A stretch of DNA of 61,359 bases from Clostridia bacterium. Lineage in GTDB: Bacteria > Bacillota > Clostridia > Christensenellales > Borkfalkiaceae. The notes under the pieces are model-generated. The model worked only from the letters and a program-made list of their open reading frames with translations, was not told the origin of the DNA and did not search any database. Of the stretch, positions 53,883 through 61,359 are shown in pieces; the first letter of the stretch is position 1; the number at the start of each line of letters is the position of its first letter. Where the stretch lies: the NCBI GenBank assembly GCA_017507005.1, contig JAFWBT010000017.1, positions 1 to 61,359 on the forward strand, written 5' to 3'. The position numbers and the translations under genes are program-made.

Positions 53883-54742
53883 TGAAAACGACGATAAAGA
53901 GTATAACCAAACACTTTTCGGATATTTTGACATACGCTTTACTGATAGTGTTGGGCGTGGCTTGGATATTGCCTATTGTTTATCTTATCTATACGGCGTT
54001 TCGCGTCACGCCCTCGACGGGGATTATCAATACGCTTTTTCCTAGCGGTTTGCGGCTGGGTTTTGGGAATTTTAGCCGCTTGTTTCAGGACACGATGTTT
54101 TCTACGTGGCTGGCGAATACCATACTCGTTGCCGTGTGCTCGTGCGCGCTGACGACGGCGTTTATCCTTATGGTGAGCTACGCGCTCTCACGGCTGCGGT
54201 TTCGGTTTCGGAAACCGATTATGAACGTACTGTTGGTGCTGGGTATGTTCCCTGGGTTTATGAGTATGATTGCCGTATATTTCATTTTAAAAGCGATGGG
54301 GCTTACCAACTCACTCTTGGCGTTGATTATGGTATATTCGGGTAGCGCGGCGCTTAGCTATTATATTTGTAAAGGCTTTTTCGATACCGTGCCGCGCGCT
54401 ATGGAAGAAGCGGCGATTTTGGACGGCGCGAGCCAACCGATGGTGTTTTGGAAGATTATTTTGCCTATGGCAAAGCCCATTATCGTCTATACGGTGCTGA
54501 CGTCTTTTATATCGCCGTGGTGCGATTTCATCTTTGTCAATACGATTATCAGCGATAGGGAAAAATACACCGTATCACTGGGCTTGTATAAAATGATTAA
54601 CGCGGAAAAGAATAGCTTTAACGATAATTTTACGGTGTTTTGCGCGGGTGCGTTCGTCGTTGGCGGGATTATCGTAACGCTGTTTATGAGTATGCAACGC
54701 TATTACGTGGAAGGCGTGACGAGCGGTGCAGTGAAAGGATAA
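53882..54742 (+). CDS. Maltodextrin ABC transporter permease (MalG-like)
   Basis: 286 residues, six membrane helices. The coupling motif RAMEEAAILDGASQPMVFWKIILPMAKP and the beginning LTYALLIVLGVAWILPIVYLIYTAFR are typical. The end VEGVTSGAVKG is the characteristic MalG terminus contacting MalE-MalF. Overlaps malF by TAATG. A bidirectional terminator follows. Confidence 0.94.
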   Translation: MKTTIKSITKHFSDILTYALLIVLGVAWILPIVYLIYTAFRVTPSTGIINTLFPSGLRLGFGNFSRLFQDTMFSTWLANTILVAVCSCALTTAFILMVSYALSRLRFRFRKPIMNVLLVLGMFPGFMSMIAVYFILKAMGLTNSLLALIMVYSGSAALSYYICKGFFDTVPRAMEEAAILDGASQPMVFWKIILPMAKPIIVYTVLTSFISPWCDFIFVNTIISDREKYTVSLGLYKMINAEKNSFNDNFTVFCAGAFVVGGIIVTLFMSMQRYYVEGVTSGAVKG

Positions 54743-54748
54743 AAAGAG

Positions 54749-54778
54749 AAAGGACTCTGTGATAAGCAGAGCCCTTTT
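54749..54778. terminator. Bidirectional terminator between convergent operons
   Basis: Stem AAAGGACTCTG/CAGAGCCCTTT with one A-C mismatch and a TGATAAG loop. A and T runs on both sides let it serve the malG-like gene (plus) and the importer permease (minus). Confidence 0.8.
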
Positions 54779-54792
54779 ATAATATTGAAGTA

Positions 54793-55599
54793 TTATTTAT
54801 TTTTAATGACGAGCCGTTCCACAAGCGCAACGATTGCGTACATTGCCGCGGCAAGAACGCAGAGGATAAACACTGCGCTCATAACAAGGTCGAGCTTGAA
54901 TACTTGCCCGCCGTACACGATAAGGTACCCAATGCCTGCTTTCGATACGATATATTCGCCCATAATCGAACCTATCCAAGCCATGCCGACGTTGATTTTC
55001 AGCATAGAGATAAAATTCGGCAAAGACGAGGGGATAACGAGTTTCGTCAGGATTTGTATTTTGGACGCGCCCATTGAGCGCAAGAGCAACAGTTTGTTTT
55101 CGTCCGTCGCCATAAAGCCGTTTAGCATATTCAATATCGCCACAATCAGCCCGATAAGGACGGTCATGAATACGATAGCCTCGCTGCCCGTGCCGCACCA
55201 AATAATAATGAGTGGGCCTAAGGCGATTTTTGGCAGGGCGTTAAGGACGACGAAGTACGGCTCGGAAATCCGCCGAAACGCCTCGCTCCACCACAGCAAC
55301 AGCGCAACGGCGTAGCCTACGACGACGGCGATAAAAAAGCCTGTCAAGGTCTCCCAAAGCGTCGTGCCGACGTGATAGAACAGCGTACCGTTTTCATACA
55401 ACTGCGCTATCGTTTTGCCGATGCGAGAGGGGGAGCTGGTGATAAAGGGGTTAATCCAAGCAAACCGCGCGGACAGCTCCCATATCAACAGCAAGAGAAA
55501 CAAAATGGCGAATCTAGCAATGTTGACGGCGATGCTTTTATTGCGTACGCTTTTGAGGTATTGCAGATGCCGAGGGGAATAATTCATAGATTTTTTCAT
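54793..55599 (-). CDS. ABC importer permease, SsuC/TauC/ThiX-like
   Basis: 268 residues starting at ATG 55597-55599, which overlaps the ATPase stop (ATGA) and has AAGGAG upstream. Six helices; the EAA loop LLLLRSMGASKIQILTKLVIPSSLPNFISMLKINVGMAW is the nitrate/sulfonate/taurine-type pattern. The N-terminal 25 residues are polar. Substrate not deducible from the permease; see the binding protein. Confidence 0.92.
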   Translation of the reverse strand: MKKSMNYSPRHLQYLKSVRNKSIAVNIARFAILFLLLLIWELSARFAWINPFITSSPSRIGKTIAQLYENGTLFYHVGTTLWETLTGFFIAVVVGYAVALLLWWSEAFRRISEPYFVVLNALPKIALGPLIIIWCGTGSEAIVFMTVLIGLIVAILNMLNGFMATDENKLLLLRSMGASKIQILTKLVIPSSLPNFISMLKINVGMAWIGSIMGEYIVSKAGIGYLIVYGGQVFKLDLVMSAVFILCVLAAAMYAIVALVERLVIKNK

Positions 55600-56330
55600 G
55601 CGTTCAACTCCTTCCAAAGCAGCTCGAACCAACGTGAAAACTCCTTGTTTTCACGGCGTTTCAACGGCTCGTTTTCAGGAAACGAGAGCAGGTGCTTTGC
55701 CGTAACGCGCGCAGGGCGCTGAGATAAAACGAAGATTTTATCCGCTACGGAAATAGCCTCGCTTATGTCGTGGGTGATGAGCAGAGCCGTTTTCTTTTCG
55801 TTGCGTATGATTTTGTATACGTCGTCGCAGACGGACAGCCGCGTCTGATAGTCCAAAGCCGAAAAAGGTTCATCAAGTAACAACACGTCGGGATTGACGG
55901 CGAGGGTGCGAATCAGGGCGGCGCGTTGTCGCATACCGCCTGATAGAGAGGACGGGTAGTTTTTTAAAAACTGTTTCAAGCCGTACTTTTCTGCCAAAGC
56001 GAGTGCGCGTTCACGGTTTTGCGGCGTATTCGCGCGTTTGATTTCGAGGGGCAGAAAGATGTTTTTTTCAATGGTACGCCAAGGGAACAGTTCGTCTTTT
56101 TGTAACATGTAACCAAAGGAAACGTCGCCGTTTTTCACTTTTCCGTCCGTGGGGGTAAGTAAGCCCGCCGCCAAGGAAAGCAACGTCGTTTTGCCACAGC
56201 CCGACGGGCCGATAATCGCCACGAATTCACCTTCCTTTACGGAAAAATTTACCTTTTCCAGCGCCACCGTTTCGCCTTGTTTGCTGTGATAGTGCATCGA
56301 AACGTCTTCGAATCGTAAAACTTCTTTCAT
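55596..56330 (-). CDS. ABC importer ATPase, SsuB/TauB/ThiZ-like
   Basis: 244 residues. Walker A GPSGCGKTTLL, Q-loop YMLQKDELFPWRT, signature [16 protein letters not shown], Walker B VLLLDEPFSALDYQTR, H-loop LLITHDISEAISVAD. The TRLSV after the D-loop and the PWRT segment are typical of the nitrate/sulfonate/taurine class. 21 bases after the binding protein in the minus direction. Confidence 0.94.
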   Translation of the reverse strand: MKEVLRFEDVSMHYHSKQGETVALEKVNFSVKEGEFVAIIGPSGCGKTTLLSLAAGLLTPTDGKVKNGDVSFGYMLQKDELFPWRTIEKNIFLPLEIKRANTPQNRERALALAEKYGLKQFLKNYPSSLSGGMRQRAALIRTLAVNPDVLLLDEPFSALDYQTRLSVCDDVYKIIRNEKKTALLITHDISEAISVADKIFVLSQRPARVTAKHLLSFPENEPLKRRENKEFSRWFELLWKELNA

Positions 56331-56351
56331 TTGCGTATCTTCCTTATAGGG

Positions 56352-57368
56352 TTATTCGTATATCTCCGCGTACACTTTTTCTGCGTAGGAATTATCCGCC
56401 AGCTCGTTCAAGCTCGCGCGACGAGACAATTCACCTGCGTTTTCAATGATGTCCTGCAAGCGGTTAAAGCTGTCTTCCGTCATACTCAATTCCGTGCGCC
56501 ACGCGTCAATCGCTTTGTAGCGGTCGATAGACGCGGCAATCGATTGTTCGGAAATACCTTCAAAATATTTCGTGAGGTAGGGCGCGACGATTGCGGAATC
56601 GGTATCGTTGACGTATTTTACCGCTTTGGTGACGGCGCGAAGAAAACCTTCTGCGTATTCGCTGTTTTTTTGTAACCACGAGCGTTTTGCCATAAAGCAG
56701 GTGTAGGGGACTTCGCCCGACGCTTCGCCCACGGACGCCACAACGTAGCCCTTGCCCGATGCCTCGTATTCGTACGCGGTGGGGTCGAACATAGTGCAAT
56801 AGTCCGCTGTGCCTGCTTCAAAAGCGCTCACCATAAGATTGAACGCGACGTCGTAGTTGAGGTCGACATTGACGCCGTCCTGCAAGCCGTATTCGTTTAA
56901 TACGTATTCAAAAGTCATAGCAGGCACGCCGCCTTTTCTGCCAGCGAGGATTTCTTTGCCTTGAAGATCGCTCCATTGGAAGTTGGGTTGCGGCGTTCTC
57001 GATACCAAGAACGAACCGTCACGTTTGGTCAATTGACCAAATACGGTGGGAACGTCAGTAGAGCCGCCGATAAGTACGTACAGTGCTGCTTCGGGACCGC
57101 AAAAGCCGATGTCGGCGTCGCCTGAAAGTACAGCGGACATTACTTTATCCGCGCCGCCGCCGTTGGAAAGGTCGATTTTGATATTCTCTGACTCAAAATA
57201 GCCAAGGGATTCGGCAAGATACATAGGCGCGTAGAATACAGAATGGGTTACTTCGTTGATGCGGAGCGTTTTCATACCGCCGCTTGATTCGCTCTTACAA
57301 GCGGAAAGAGGGAGCAGGGTGAAACACGTGATAAGAGCCGCGCAGAGCGTTTTAATAATTTTTTGCAT
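56352..57368 (-). CDS. Substrate-binding lipoprotein, SsuA/NMT1/THI5-like
   Basis: 338 residues from ATG 57366-57368, the start that begins the lipoprotein signal (MQKIIKTLCAALITC, lipobox LSAC with Cys24). NMT1 pattern: THSVFYAPMYLAESLGYFESENI, GGADKVMSAVLSGDADIGFCGPEAAL, and AGRKGGVPAMTFEYVLNEYGL. Relatives bind sulfonates, nitrate, thiamine precursors or riboflavin. No sulfonatase or thiamine gene, and no TPP riboswitch, is seen nearby, so the ligand is undetermined. Confidence 0.9.
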   Translation of the reverse strand: MQKIIKTLCAALITCFTLLPLSACKSESSGGMKTLRINEVTHSVFYAPMYLAESLGYFESENIKIDLSNGGGADKVMSAVLSGDADIGFCGPEAALYVLIGGSTDVPTVFGQLTKRDGSFLVSRTPQPNFQWSDLQGKEILAGRKGGVPAMTFEYVLNEYGLQDGVNVDLNYDVAFNLMVSAFEAGTADYCTMFDPTAYEYEASGKGYVVASVGEASGEVPYTCFMAKRSWLQKNSEYAEGFLRAVTKAVKYVNDTDSAIVAPYLTKYFEGISEQSIAASIDRYKAIDAWRTELSMTEDSFNRLQDIIENAGELSRRASLNELADNSYAEKVYAEIYE

Positions 57369-57408
57369 AAAAAGTGGTTCTCCGATTAAAAATTTTTTGG
57401 AATAATAT

Positions 57409-57438
57409 ATTATATGTACGCCCATTTATAATTGACAA
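57409..57438 (-). promoter_or_regulatory. Promoter of the SsuABC-like operon
   Basis: On the minus strand TTGTCA (57433-57438), an 18-base spacer and TATAAT (57409-57414), 41 bases before the ATG. Its -35 box shares five bases with the valS -35 box on the other strand. Confidence 0.7.
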
Positions 57439-57460
57439 TTCCATTTTTTCGTATTATAAT
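57432..57460 (+). promoter_or_regulatory. Perfect-consensus sigma-A promoter of valS
   Basis: TTGACA (57432-57437), a 17-base spacer and TATAAT (57455-57460): both hexamers and the spacing match consensus exactly. Confidence 0.93.
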
Positions 57461-57484
57461 AGATAGGCTATGCTAGATTAAAAT

Positions 57485-57532
57485 AGCCGTTTGTCGCCCT
57501 TTTGCAAAATGGAAAATAGGGCGTAGACGGCT
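57485..57532 (+). promoter_or_regulatory. Long hairpin in the valS leader
   Basis: Outer stem AGCCGT/ACGGCT (57485-57490 with 57527-57532) and inner stem CGCCCT/AGGGCG (57495-57500 with 57518-57523), separated by a small internal loop and closed by a 17-base A-rich loop. The leader lacks the AGGGTGG T-box sequence and there is no U-run, so it is not a classical T-box attenuator. Confidence 0.6.
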
Positions 57533-57577
57533 TGAAAATACGGATAAAACAAGAGAAGCAAAGAGGTTTAACAAGTT

Positions 57578-60199
57578 ATGGAGATGCAAAAGACGTACAA
57601 TCCGAAAGACTTTGAAGACAGAATTTATGCCGACTGGGAACAGTCGGGGTATTTCCGCGCGGAAATCGACCAGAACAAAGTGCCGTTCACGATTATGATG
57701 CCGCCTCCCAACATCACGGGACAGCTGCACATGGGGCACGCAATGGACGCTACGATGCAGGATACCCTCATTCGTTTTAAGAGAATGCAGGGTTATGCGG
57801 CGTTGTGGTTGCCTGGGTGCGACCACGCTTCCATCGCAACGGAAGTAAAAATCGTTGAAAAAATGAAACAGGACGGCTTAACGAAAGCAGACCTTGGCAG
57901 AGACGGCTTTTTAAAGCGCGCGTGGGAATGGAAGGAACAGTACGGCAATCGTATCATGTTGCAGCAACGCAAAATGGGTACGTCTTGCGATTGGTCCCGT
58001 CAGGCCTTCACCATGGACGAAAAATGCTCGCGTGCGGTACGCGAAGTGTTCGTAAACCTCTATAATAAAGGGCTTATTTATCAGGGCGACAGAATTATCA
58101 ACTGGTGTCCCTGCTGTAAGACTGCGCTTTCCGACGCAGAAGTAGAATATGCGGAAGAAGGCGGGCATTTCTGGCATTTGCGTTATCCCGCGGCAGATGG
58201 CAGCGCAGACGTCGTAGTGGCGACGACGCGTCCTGAAACGATGCTCGGGGATACGGCGGTGGCAGTACATCCCGACGACGAACGCTATCAGGCGCTCGTG
58301 GGTAAAACGTTGAAATTGCCTTTGACGGACAGAGAAATTCCCGTCGTTGCGGACGAATACGTTGACCCCACTTTTGGTACGGGTTGCGTTAAGATTACGC
58401 CCGCGCACGACCCTAACGACTTTGAAGTGGGTAAGCGTCACGCTTTGCCCGTAATCCGCGTTATGAACGACGACGGCTCGATGAACGATCTGGCTGGCGT
58501 GTATAACGGTTTGGATAGATACGAAGCGAGAAAGCAGGTTGTAGCGGATTTGGAAAAGAGCGGCAATCTCGTGAAAATTGAGGCGCATACGCATAACGTA
58601 GGGCATTGCTATCGTTGTCATTCTACGGTAGAACCTATCGTTTCCAAACAGTGGTTTGTAAAAATGGAGCCGCTTGCAAAGCCCGCTATCAACGCTGTAA
58701 TGAAAAATAAAGTGAAGTTCGTTCCCGAACGTTTCTCCAAGACCTATTATAATTGGATGGAAAACGTTCGAGATTGGTGTATTTCCCGTCAGCTTTGGTG
58801 GGGACACCGTATTCCCGTATGGTATTGTAAAGACTGCGGCAAGGTAATCTGCACGAAAGAAGACCCTACGGCTTGTCCCGATTGCGGCAGCGCGAATATC
58901 CGTCAGGACGAAGACGTACTCGATACGTGGTTCTCGTCGGCGCTTTGGCCGTTCTCTACGCTCGGCTATCCCGACGTTACGGAAGATTATAAATATTTCT
59001 ATCCCACCGACGTGCTCGTTACGGGCTACGATATCATTTTCTTTTGGGTAGCGAGAATGATTTTCTCGGGTATTGAACATACTGGGAAAGTACCTTTCCA
59101 CGACGTTTTGATTCACGGTATTATTCGTGACGAACAGGGTAGAAAAATGAGTAAATCCCTCGGTAACGGTATCGACCCGTTAGAGGTTATTGAAAACTAC
59201 GGCGCAGACTCGCTTCGTCTGTCGTTGCTTACCGGCGTTGCGCCCGGTAACGACACCCGTTATTCGGATGCGAAAGTGGAATCCTGCCGTAATTTCATCA
59301 ATAAATTGTGGAACGCGGCGCGTTTCGTGCTCATGAACGTAGGGGATAAGAAAATCCCTCCTATCGAGGACGTAAAGCTTGCGCCTGCGGATAAGTGGAT
59401 TATCTCTAAATTGCAGAATTGTATTCGTGAAGTGACGACGAATCTTGGCAAGTACGAATTGGGCGTTGCGAGCGACCTTGCTATCGATTTCGTATGGGAT
59501 AATTTCTGCGATTGGTATATTGAATTGTCCAAACCCGCTCTTTACGGCGAGGATGAAAATAGAAAGTCGGACGCGCTCAGCGTATTGTGTTTCGTATTAG
59601 AAAACGCGTTGAAATTGTTGCATCCGTTCATTCCTTTCGTAACGGAAGAAATCTATTCCAACCTGCCCAACGTTTCGGGTAGCATTATGGTATCCGACTT
59701 CCCTCGTTATAATGCGAAAATGGCGTATAAGAAAGAGGCGAAGGCATTTGAAGGGGTAATGGAAATTATCAAGGCAGTACGCGCTATGAAAAAGGATGCG
59801 GAATGTCCTCCTTCCAAGAAAGTGGAATTGTACGTCGTTACCGACAGCAAGCGTCTTTTGCAGGTGAATAAAGACTGCATTATCAAGTTGTCGGGCGCGA
59901 GCGCGCTTACGTTCGTGGACAGCGTAGCTGAGGTAGAGGGCAAGACGGTGTCTGCCGTAACGGAGATCGCGCAAATTTATGTACCTTTGGGCGAACTCGT
60001 AGATATCGAAAAGGAAAAGGCAAGACTGACGGCGGAAATCGAACGTATCAACGGCGAAATCGCGCGTGCAGAGGGCAAGCTTAATAACGCAAACTTCGTT
60101 AGCAAAGCGCCTAAAAAATTGGTAGACGAAGAACGTGAAAAGGTGAAGAAATACCAAGATATGAAGGCAAAATGCGAAGAGCAGCTTGCGAATTTATAA
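57578..60199 (+). CDS. valS: Valyl-tRNA synthetase
   Basis: 873 residues. It charges tRNA-Val. HIGH motif HMGH at residues 51-54 in [18 protein letters not shown]1 editing domain (about 170-390; [17 protein letters not shown] and [12 protein letters not shown]), KMSKS in [17 protein letters not shown], anticodon-binding domain (about 610-760), and a C-terminal coiled coil ([25 protein letters not shown]) found only in ValRS. CxxC zinc-type cysteines occur at [11 protein letters not shown] and CPDCG. Start ATG 57578 is preceded by AGAGGTTTAACAAGTT. Consensus promoter and structured leader upstream. Confidence 0.97.
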   Translation: MEMQKTYNPKDFEDRIYADWEQSGYFRAEIDQNKVPFTIMMPPPNITGQLHMGHAMDATMQDTLIRFKRMQGYAALWLPGCDHASIATEVKIVEKMKQDGLTKADLGRDGFLKRAWEWKEQYGNRIMLQQRKMGTSCDWSRQAFTMDEKCSRAVREVFVNLYNKGLIYQGDRIINWCPCCKTALSDAEVEYAEEGGHFWHLRYPAADGSADVVVATTRPETMLGDTAVAVHPDDERYQALVGKTLKLPLTDREIPVVADEYVDPTFGTGCVKITPAHDPNDFEVGKRHALPVIRVMNDDGSMNDLAGVYNGLDRYEARKQVVADLEKSGNLVKIEAHTHNVGHCYRCHSTVEPIVSKQWFVKMEPLAKPAINAVMKNKVKFVPERFSKTYYNWMENVRDWCISRQLWWGHRIPVWYCKDCGKVICTKEDPTACPDCGSANIRQDEDVLDTWFSSALWPFSTLGYPDVTEDYKYFYPTDVLVTGYDIIFFWVARMIFSGIEHTGKVPFHDVLIHGIIRDEQGRKMSKSLGNGIDPLEVIENYGADSLRLSLLTGVAPGNDTRYSDAKVESCRNFINKLWNAARFVLMNVGDKKIPPIEDVKLAPADKWIISKLQNCIREVTTNLGKYELGVASDLAIDFVWDNFCDWYIELSKPALYGEDENRKSDALSVLCFVLENALKLLHPFIPFVTEEIYSNLPNVSGSIMVSDFPRYNAKMAYKKEAKAFEGVMEIIKAVRAMKKDAECPPSKKVELYVVTDSKRLLQVNKDCIIKLSGASALTFVDSVAEVEGKTVSAVTEIAQIYVPLGELVDIEKEKARLTAEIERINGEIARAEGKLNNANFVSKAPKKLVDEEREKVKKYQDMKAKCEEQLANL

Positions 60200-60209
60200 G
60201 AAAATAACG

Positions 60210-60247
60210 AAAAAGTCTGCGTAAAAATGCTTTTACGTAGGCTTTTT
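60210..60247 (+). terminator. Terminator of valS
   Basis: A 17-bp stem AAAAAGTCTGCGTAAAA with TTTTACGTAGGCTTTTT (two G-T pairs) and an ATGC loop. Confidence 0.9.
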
Positions 60248-60290
60248 GCTAAAAAAAGCGGAAAAAATCAAAAAAAGTGCGTTCAAACGT

Positions 60291-60319
60291 TTGACAAAGA
60301 GAGACGAAACTGTTAAAAT
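60291..60319 (+). promoter_or_regulatory. Promoter of the rpsL-rpsG (str) operon
   Basis: TTGACA (60291-60296), a 17-base spacer and TAAAAT (60314-60319) with TGT before it. The leader to rpsL is about 145 bases. Confidence 0.88.
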
Positions 60320-60406
60320 AATAGCGTTGTCATGGTGTATGGGCGTACTATGCCCTCACGAAGAATTTTTCGGACAAGCCAAAAACAACTCAACTTTGCT
60401 TTCTTT

Positions 60407-60429
60407 GAAATTGCGATAAGGGCAATTTC
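60407..60429 (+). promoter_or_regulatory. Hairpin in the rpsL leader
   Basis: Perfect 8-bp stem GAAATTGC/GCAATTTC with loop GATAAGG, 42 bases before the rpsL start. A smaller GGGC/GCCC hairpin lies upstream near 60341-60355. Possible site for translational feedback; not matched to a known motif. Confidence 0.45.
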
Positions 60430-60471
60430 GAGAGAAGATATATCCAAAATTTTTACAAGGAGGTCAAATAC

Positions 60472-60846
60472 ATGCCTACTATCAATCAGCTCATCAGAAA
60501 GGGCAGAGAAAAACTCACCTACAAATCTAAGAGTCCTATTCTCGACAACTGCCCCCAAAAGCGCGGCGTTTGTTTGTCCGTAACCACGACTTCTCCTAAG
60601 AAGCCTAACTCCGCTATGCGTAAGATCGCACGTGTACGTCTTACGAACAAGCAGGAAGGTACGGTTTACATTCCCGGTGAAGGTCACAACCTTCAGGAAC
60701 ACAGCTCCGTTTTGATTAGAGGCGGCCGTGTTAAGGACTTGCCCGGTGTACGTTACCATATCGTACGTGGCGCTCTTGATACCGCCGGCGTTGCAAAACG
60801 TAAGCAGTCCCGTTCTAAGTACGGCGCAAAACGTCCTAAGGCGTAA
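60472..60846 (+). CDS. rpsL: 30S ribosomal protein S12
   Basis: 124 residues, near the short-form length. [13 protein letters not shown] start, [14 protein letters not shown] decoding loop with Lys43 and Lys44 as in streptomycin-sensitive strains, and [17 protein letters not shown]. It monitors codon-anticodon pairing in the A site. AAGGAGG lies nine bases before the ATG. First gene of the str operon. Confidence 0.98.
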   Translation: MPTINQLIRKGREKLTYKSKSPILDNCPQKRGVCLSVTTTSPKKPNSAMRKIARVRLTNKQEGTVYIPGEGHNLQEHSSVLIRGGRVKDLPGVRYHIVRGALDTAGVAKRKQSRSKYGAKRPKA

Positions 60847-60900
60847 GGCGACGTAACCTAAAAAAGGGAACGTAAAAAAACAAAAGGAAGCATTTGCTAT

Positions 60901-61112
60901 CCGAAGAGGTACGGGAACTCTGAAAACACCCGAAAGTCGGTTGCGTTTTAAGACTAAAACCAAAACGCAAAAGACCTACTTGTAATCGGAATATCGCTCG
61001 AAAAGCCCCGAATAAAAGTAGGCAGTATGCGACGAAAGTCGCAGAAGATTCGCACTTTCAAATAAAAATAGTGGAAAGCGCGATAGCTGTACTGAAGGGT
61101 TATGCCCTTATC
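60901..61112 (+). ncRNA. Structured spacer between rpsL and rpsG (candidate cis-regulatory RNA)
   Basis: The 291-base spacer holds at least five pairings in order: CCGA/TCGG (60901-60904 with 60937-60940) enclosing CGGG/CCCG (60912-60915 with 60929-60932); TTGCGTTTT/AAAACGCAA (60941-60949 with 60962-60970); CCTACTT/AAGTAGG (60975-60981 with 61016-61022) enclosing TCGG/CCGA (60986-60989 with 61008-61011); TGCGAC-GAAA-GTCGCA (61028-61043); GATA/TATC with AGGG/CCCT (61082-61112). AGAG (60905-60908) and CTCT (60918-60921) could add a pseudoknot. It lies between two co-transcribed ribosomal genes and has no promoter that I see. The function, perhaps S7 feedback, is inferred. Confidence 0.55.
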
Positions 61113-61137
61113 AAAAAATTAAAGGAGGATTAAAACT

Positions 61138-61359
61138 ATGCCTAGAAGAGGTAATGTCCCGAAGAGAGACGTTCTGCCCGATCCTATGTATAATAGTAAA
61201 GTCGTAACCAAGCTTATCAATCAGATTATGCTTGACGGCAAAAAAGGTACCGCGCAGACAATCGTTTATGATGCATTCAAAATCATGGGTGAAAAATTGA
61301 ATATGGATCCCATGGAAATTTTCAAGCAGGCTATGGAAAACGTTATGCCTGTTGTTGAA
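61138..61359 (+). CDS. rpsG: 30S ribosomal protein S7 (partial, 5' end only)
   Basis: The first 74 residues are present before the window ends: [22 protein letters not shown], then [22 protein letters not shown] and the MENVMPVVE segment, all matching S7. S7 nucleates 30S head assembly and in E. coli represses its own str operon by binding the S12-S7 spacer. AAAGGAGG lies eight bases before ATG 61138. Confidence 0.97.
   Translation, partial: MPRRGNVPKRDVLPDPMYNSKVVTKLINQIMLDGKKGTAQTIVYDAFKIMGEKLNMDPMEIFKQAMENVMPVVE

Noticed and set aside
54798-55315. Plus-strand reading through the importer permease
   Set aside because: Ser/Thr/Ile-rich shadow of the membrane protein on the minus strand.
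57911-59116. A 401-residue minus-strand frame within valS
   Set aside because: Low-complexity shadow of the conserved ValRS coding sequence; no start signal.
60313-60963. Minus-strand frame covering rpsL and its flanks
   Set aside because: It is opposite the highly conserved S12 gene and crosses its promoter; no ribosome site.

Overview
This 61.4 kb window looks like chromosome of an anaerobic, low-to-mid GC, Gram-positive clostridial bacterium, probably an uncultured gut lineage. Supporting signs are sporulation genes in a conserved order (yabP, yabQ, a DivIC-like gene), strong sigma-A type promoters (TTGACA-17-TATAAT), AGGAGG ribosome sites, Clostridia-typical families (DUF4364, TSCPD TIGR03905-like, HPr-like, CyuA), and a NuoE/HndA-type electron-transfer subunit at the left edge. 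The lineage is inference; there is no 16S here. No phage, insertion sequence or CRISPR array was seen.

Layout. 1-4 kb: partial NuoE-like gene (minus), a hypothetical gene, a decayed GH38 fragment, and an intact GH38 alpha-mannosidase. 4.1-4.8 kb: a six-tRNA operon on the minus strand (Gly-Arg-His-Gln-Lys-Lys in transcription order) with its promoter and terminator. 5-9.5 kb: purH (frameshifted) and small conserved genes. 9.7-20 kb: pantothenate uptake and CoaX, homoserine dehydrogenase, a RimK-like ligase, a CapD-like sugar dehydratase, CyuA, serC-serA. 19.5-27 kb: a full histidine operon hisZ-G-D-C-B-H-A-F-IE, with an in-frame stop inside hisD. 27-36.5 kb: a lipoprotein plus an oligopeptide ABC transporter with unusual extensions in most subunits. 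36.5-45.7 kb: phosphoesterase, hypotheticals, guaB, a GMP synthase lacking its amidotransferase domain, a Cys-rich protein, a YihY-like membrane protein, a Dda/RecD-like helicase. 45.7-49.4 kb: TtcA-like protein, sporulation and division genes, Ppx/GppA, an HELGH membrane protease. 49.5-54.7 kb: malQ and a maltodextrin ABC importer. 54.8-57.4 kb: an SsuABC/ThiXYZ-type importer (minus). 57.4-61.4 kb: valS, rpsL and the start of rpsG.

Most promising observations: (1) a 291-nt spacer between rpsL and rpsG packed with hairpins, a candidate uncatalogued cis-regulatory RNA; (2) four of six clustered tRNA genes carry changes at normally conserved positions; (3) purH, hisD and a GH38 fragment each carry a simple lesion, which raises the question of real decay versus assembly error; (4) an OppF ATPase with an N-terminal four-cysteine zinc-ribbon-like module and a long acidic linker; (5) stand-alone GMP synthase; (6) possible leaderless mRNAs. 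All functional calls rest on motif recognition and gene context; no database search was run.
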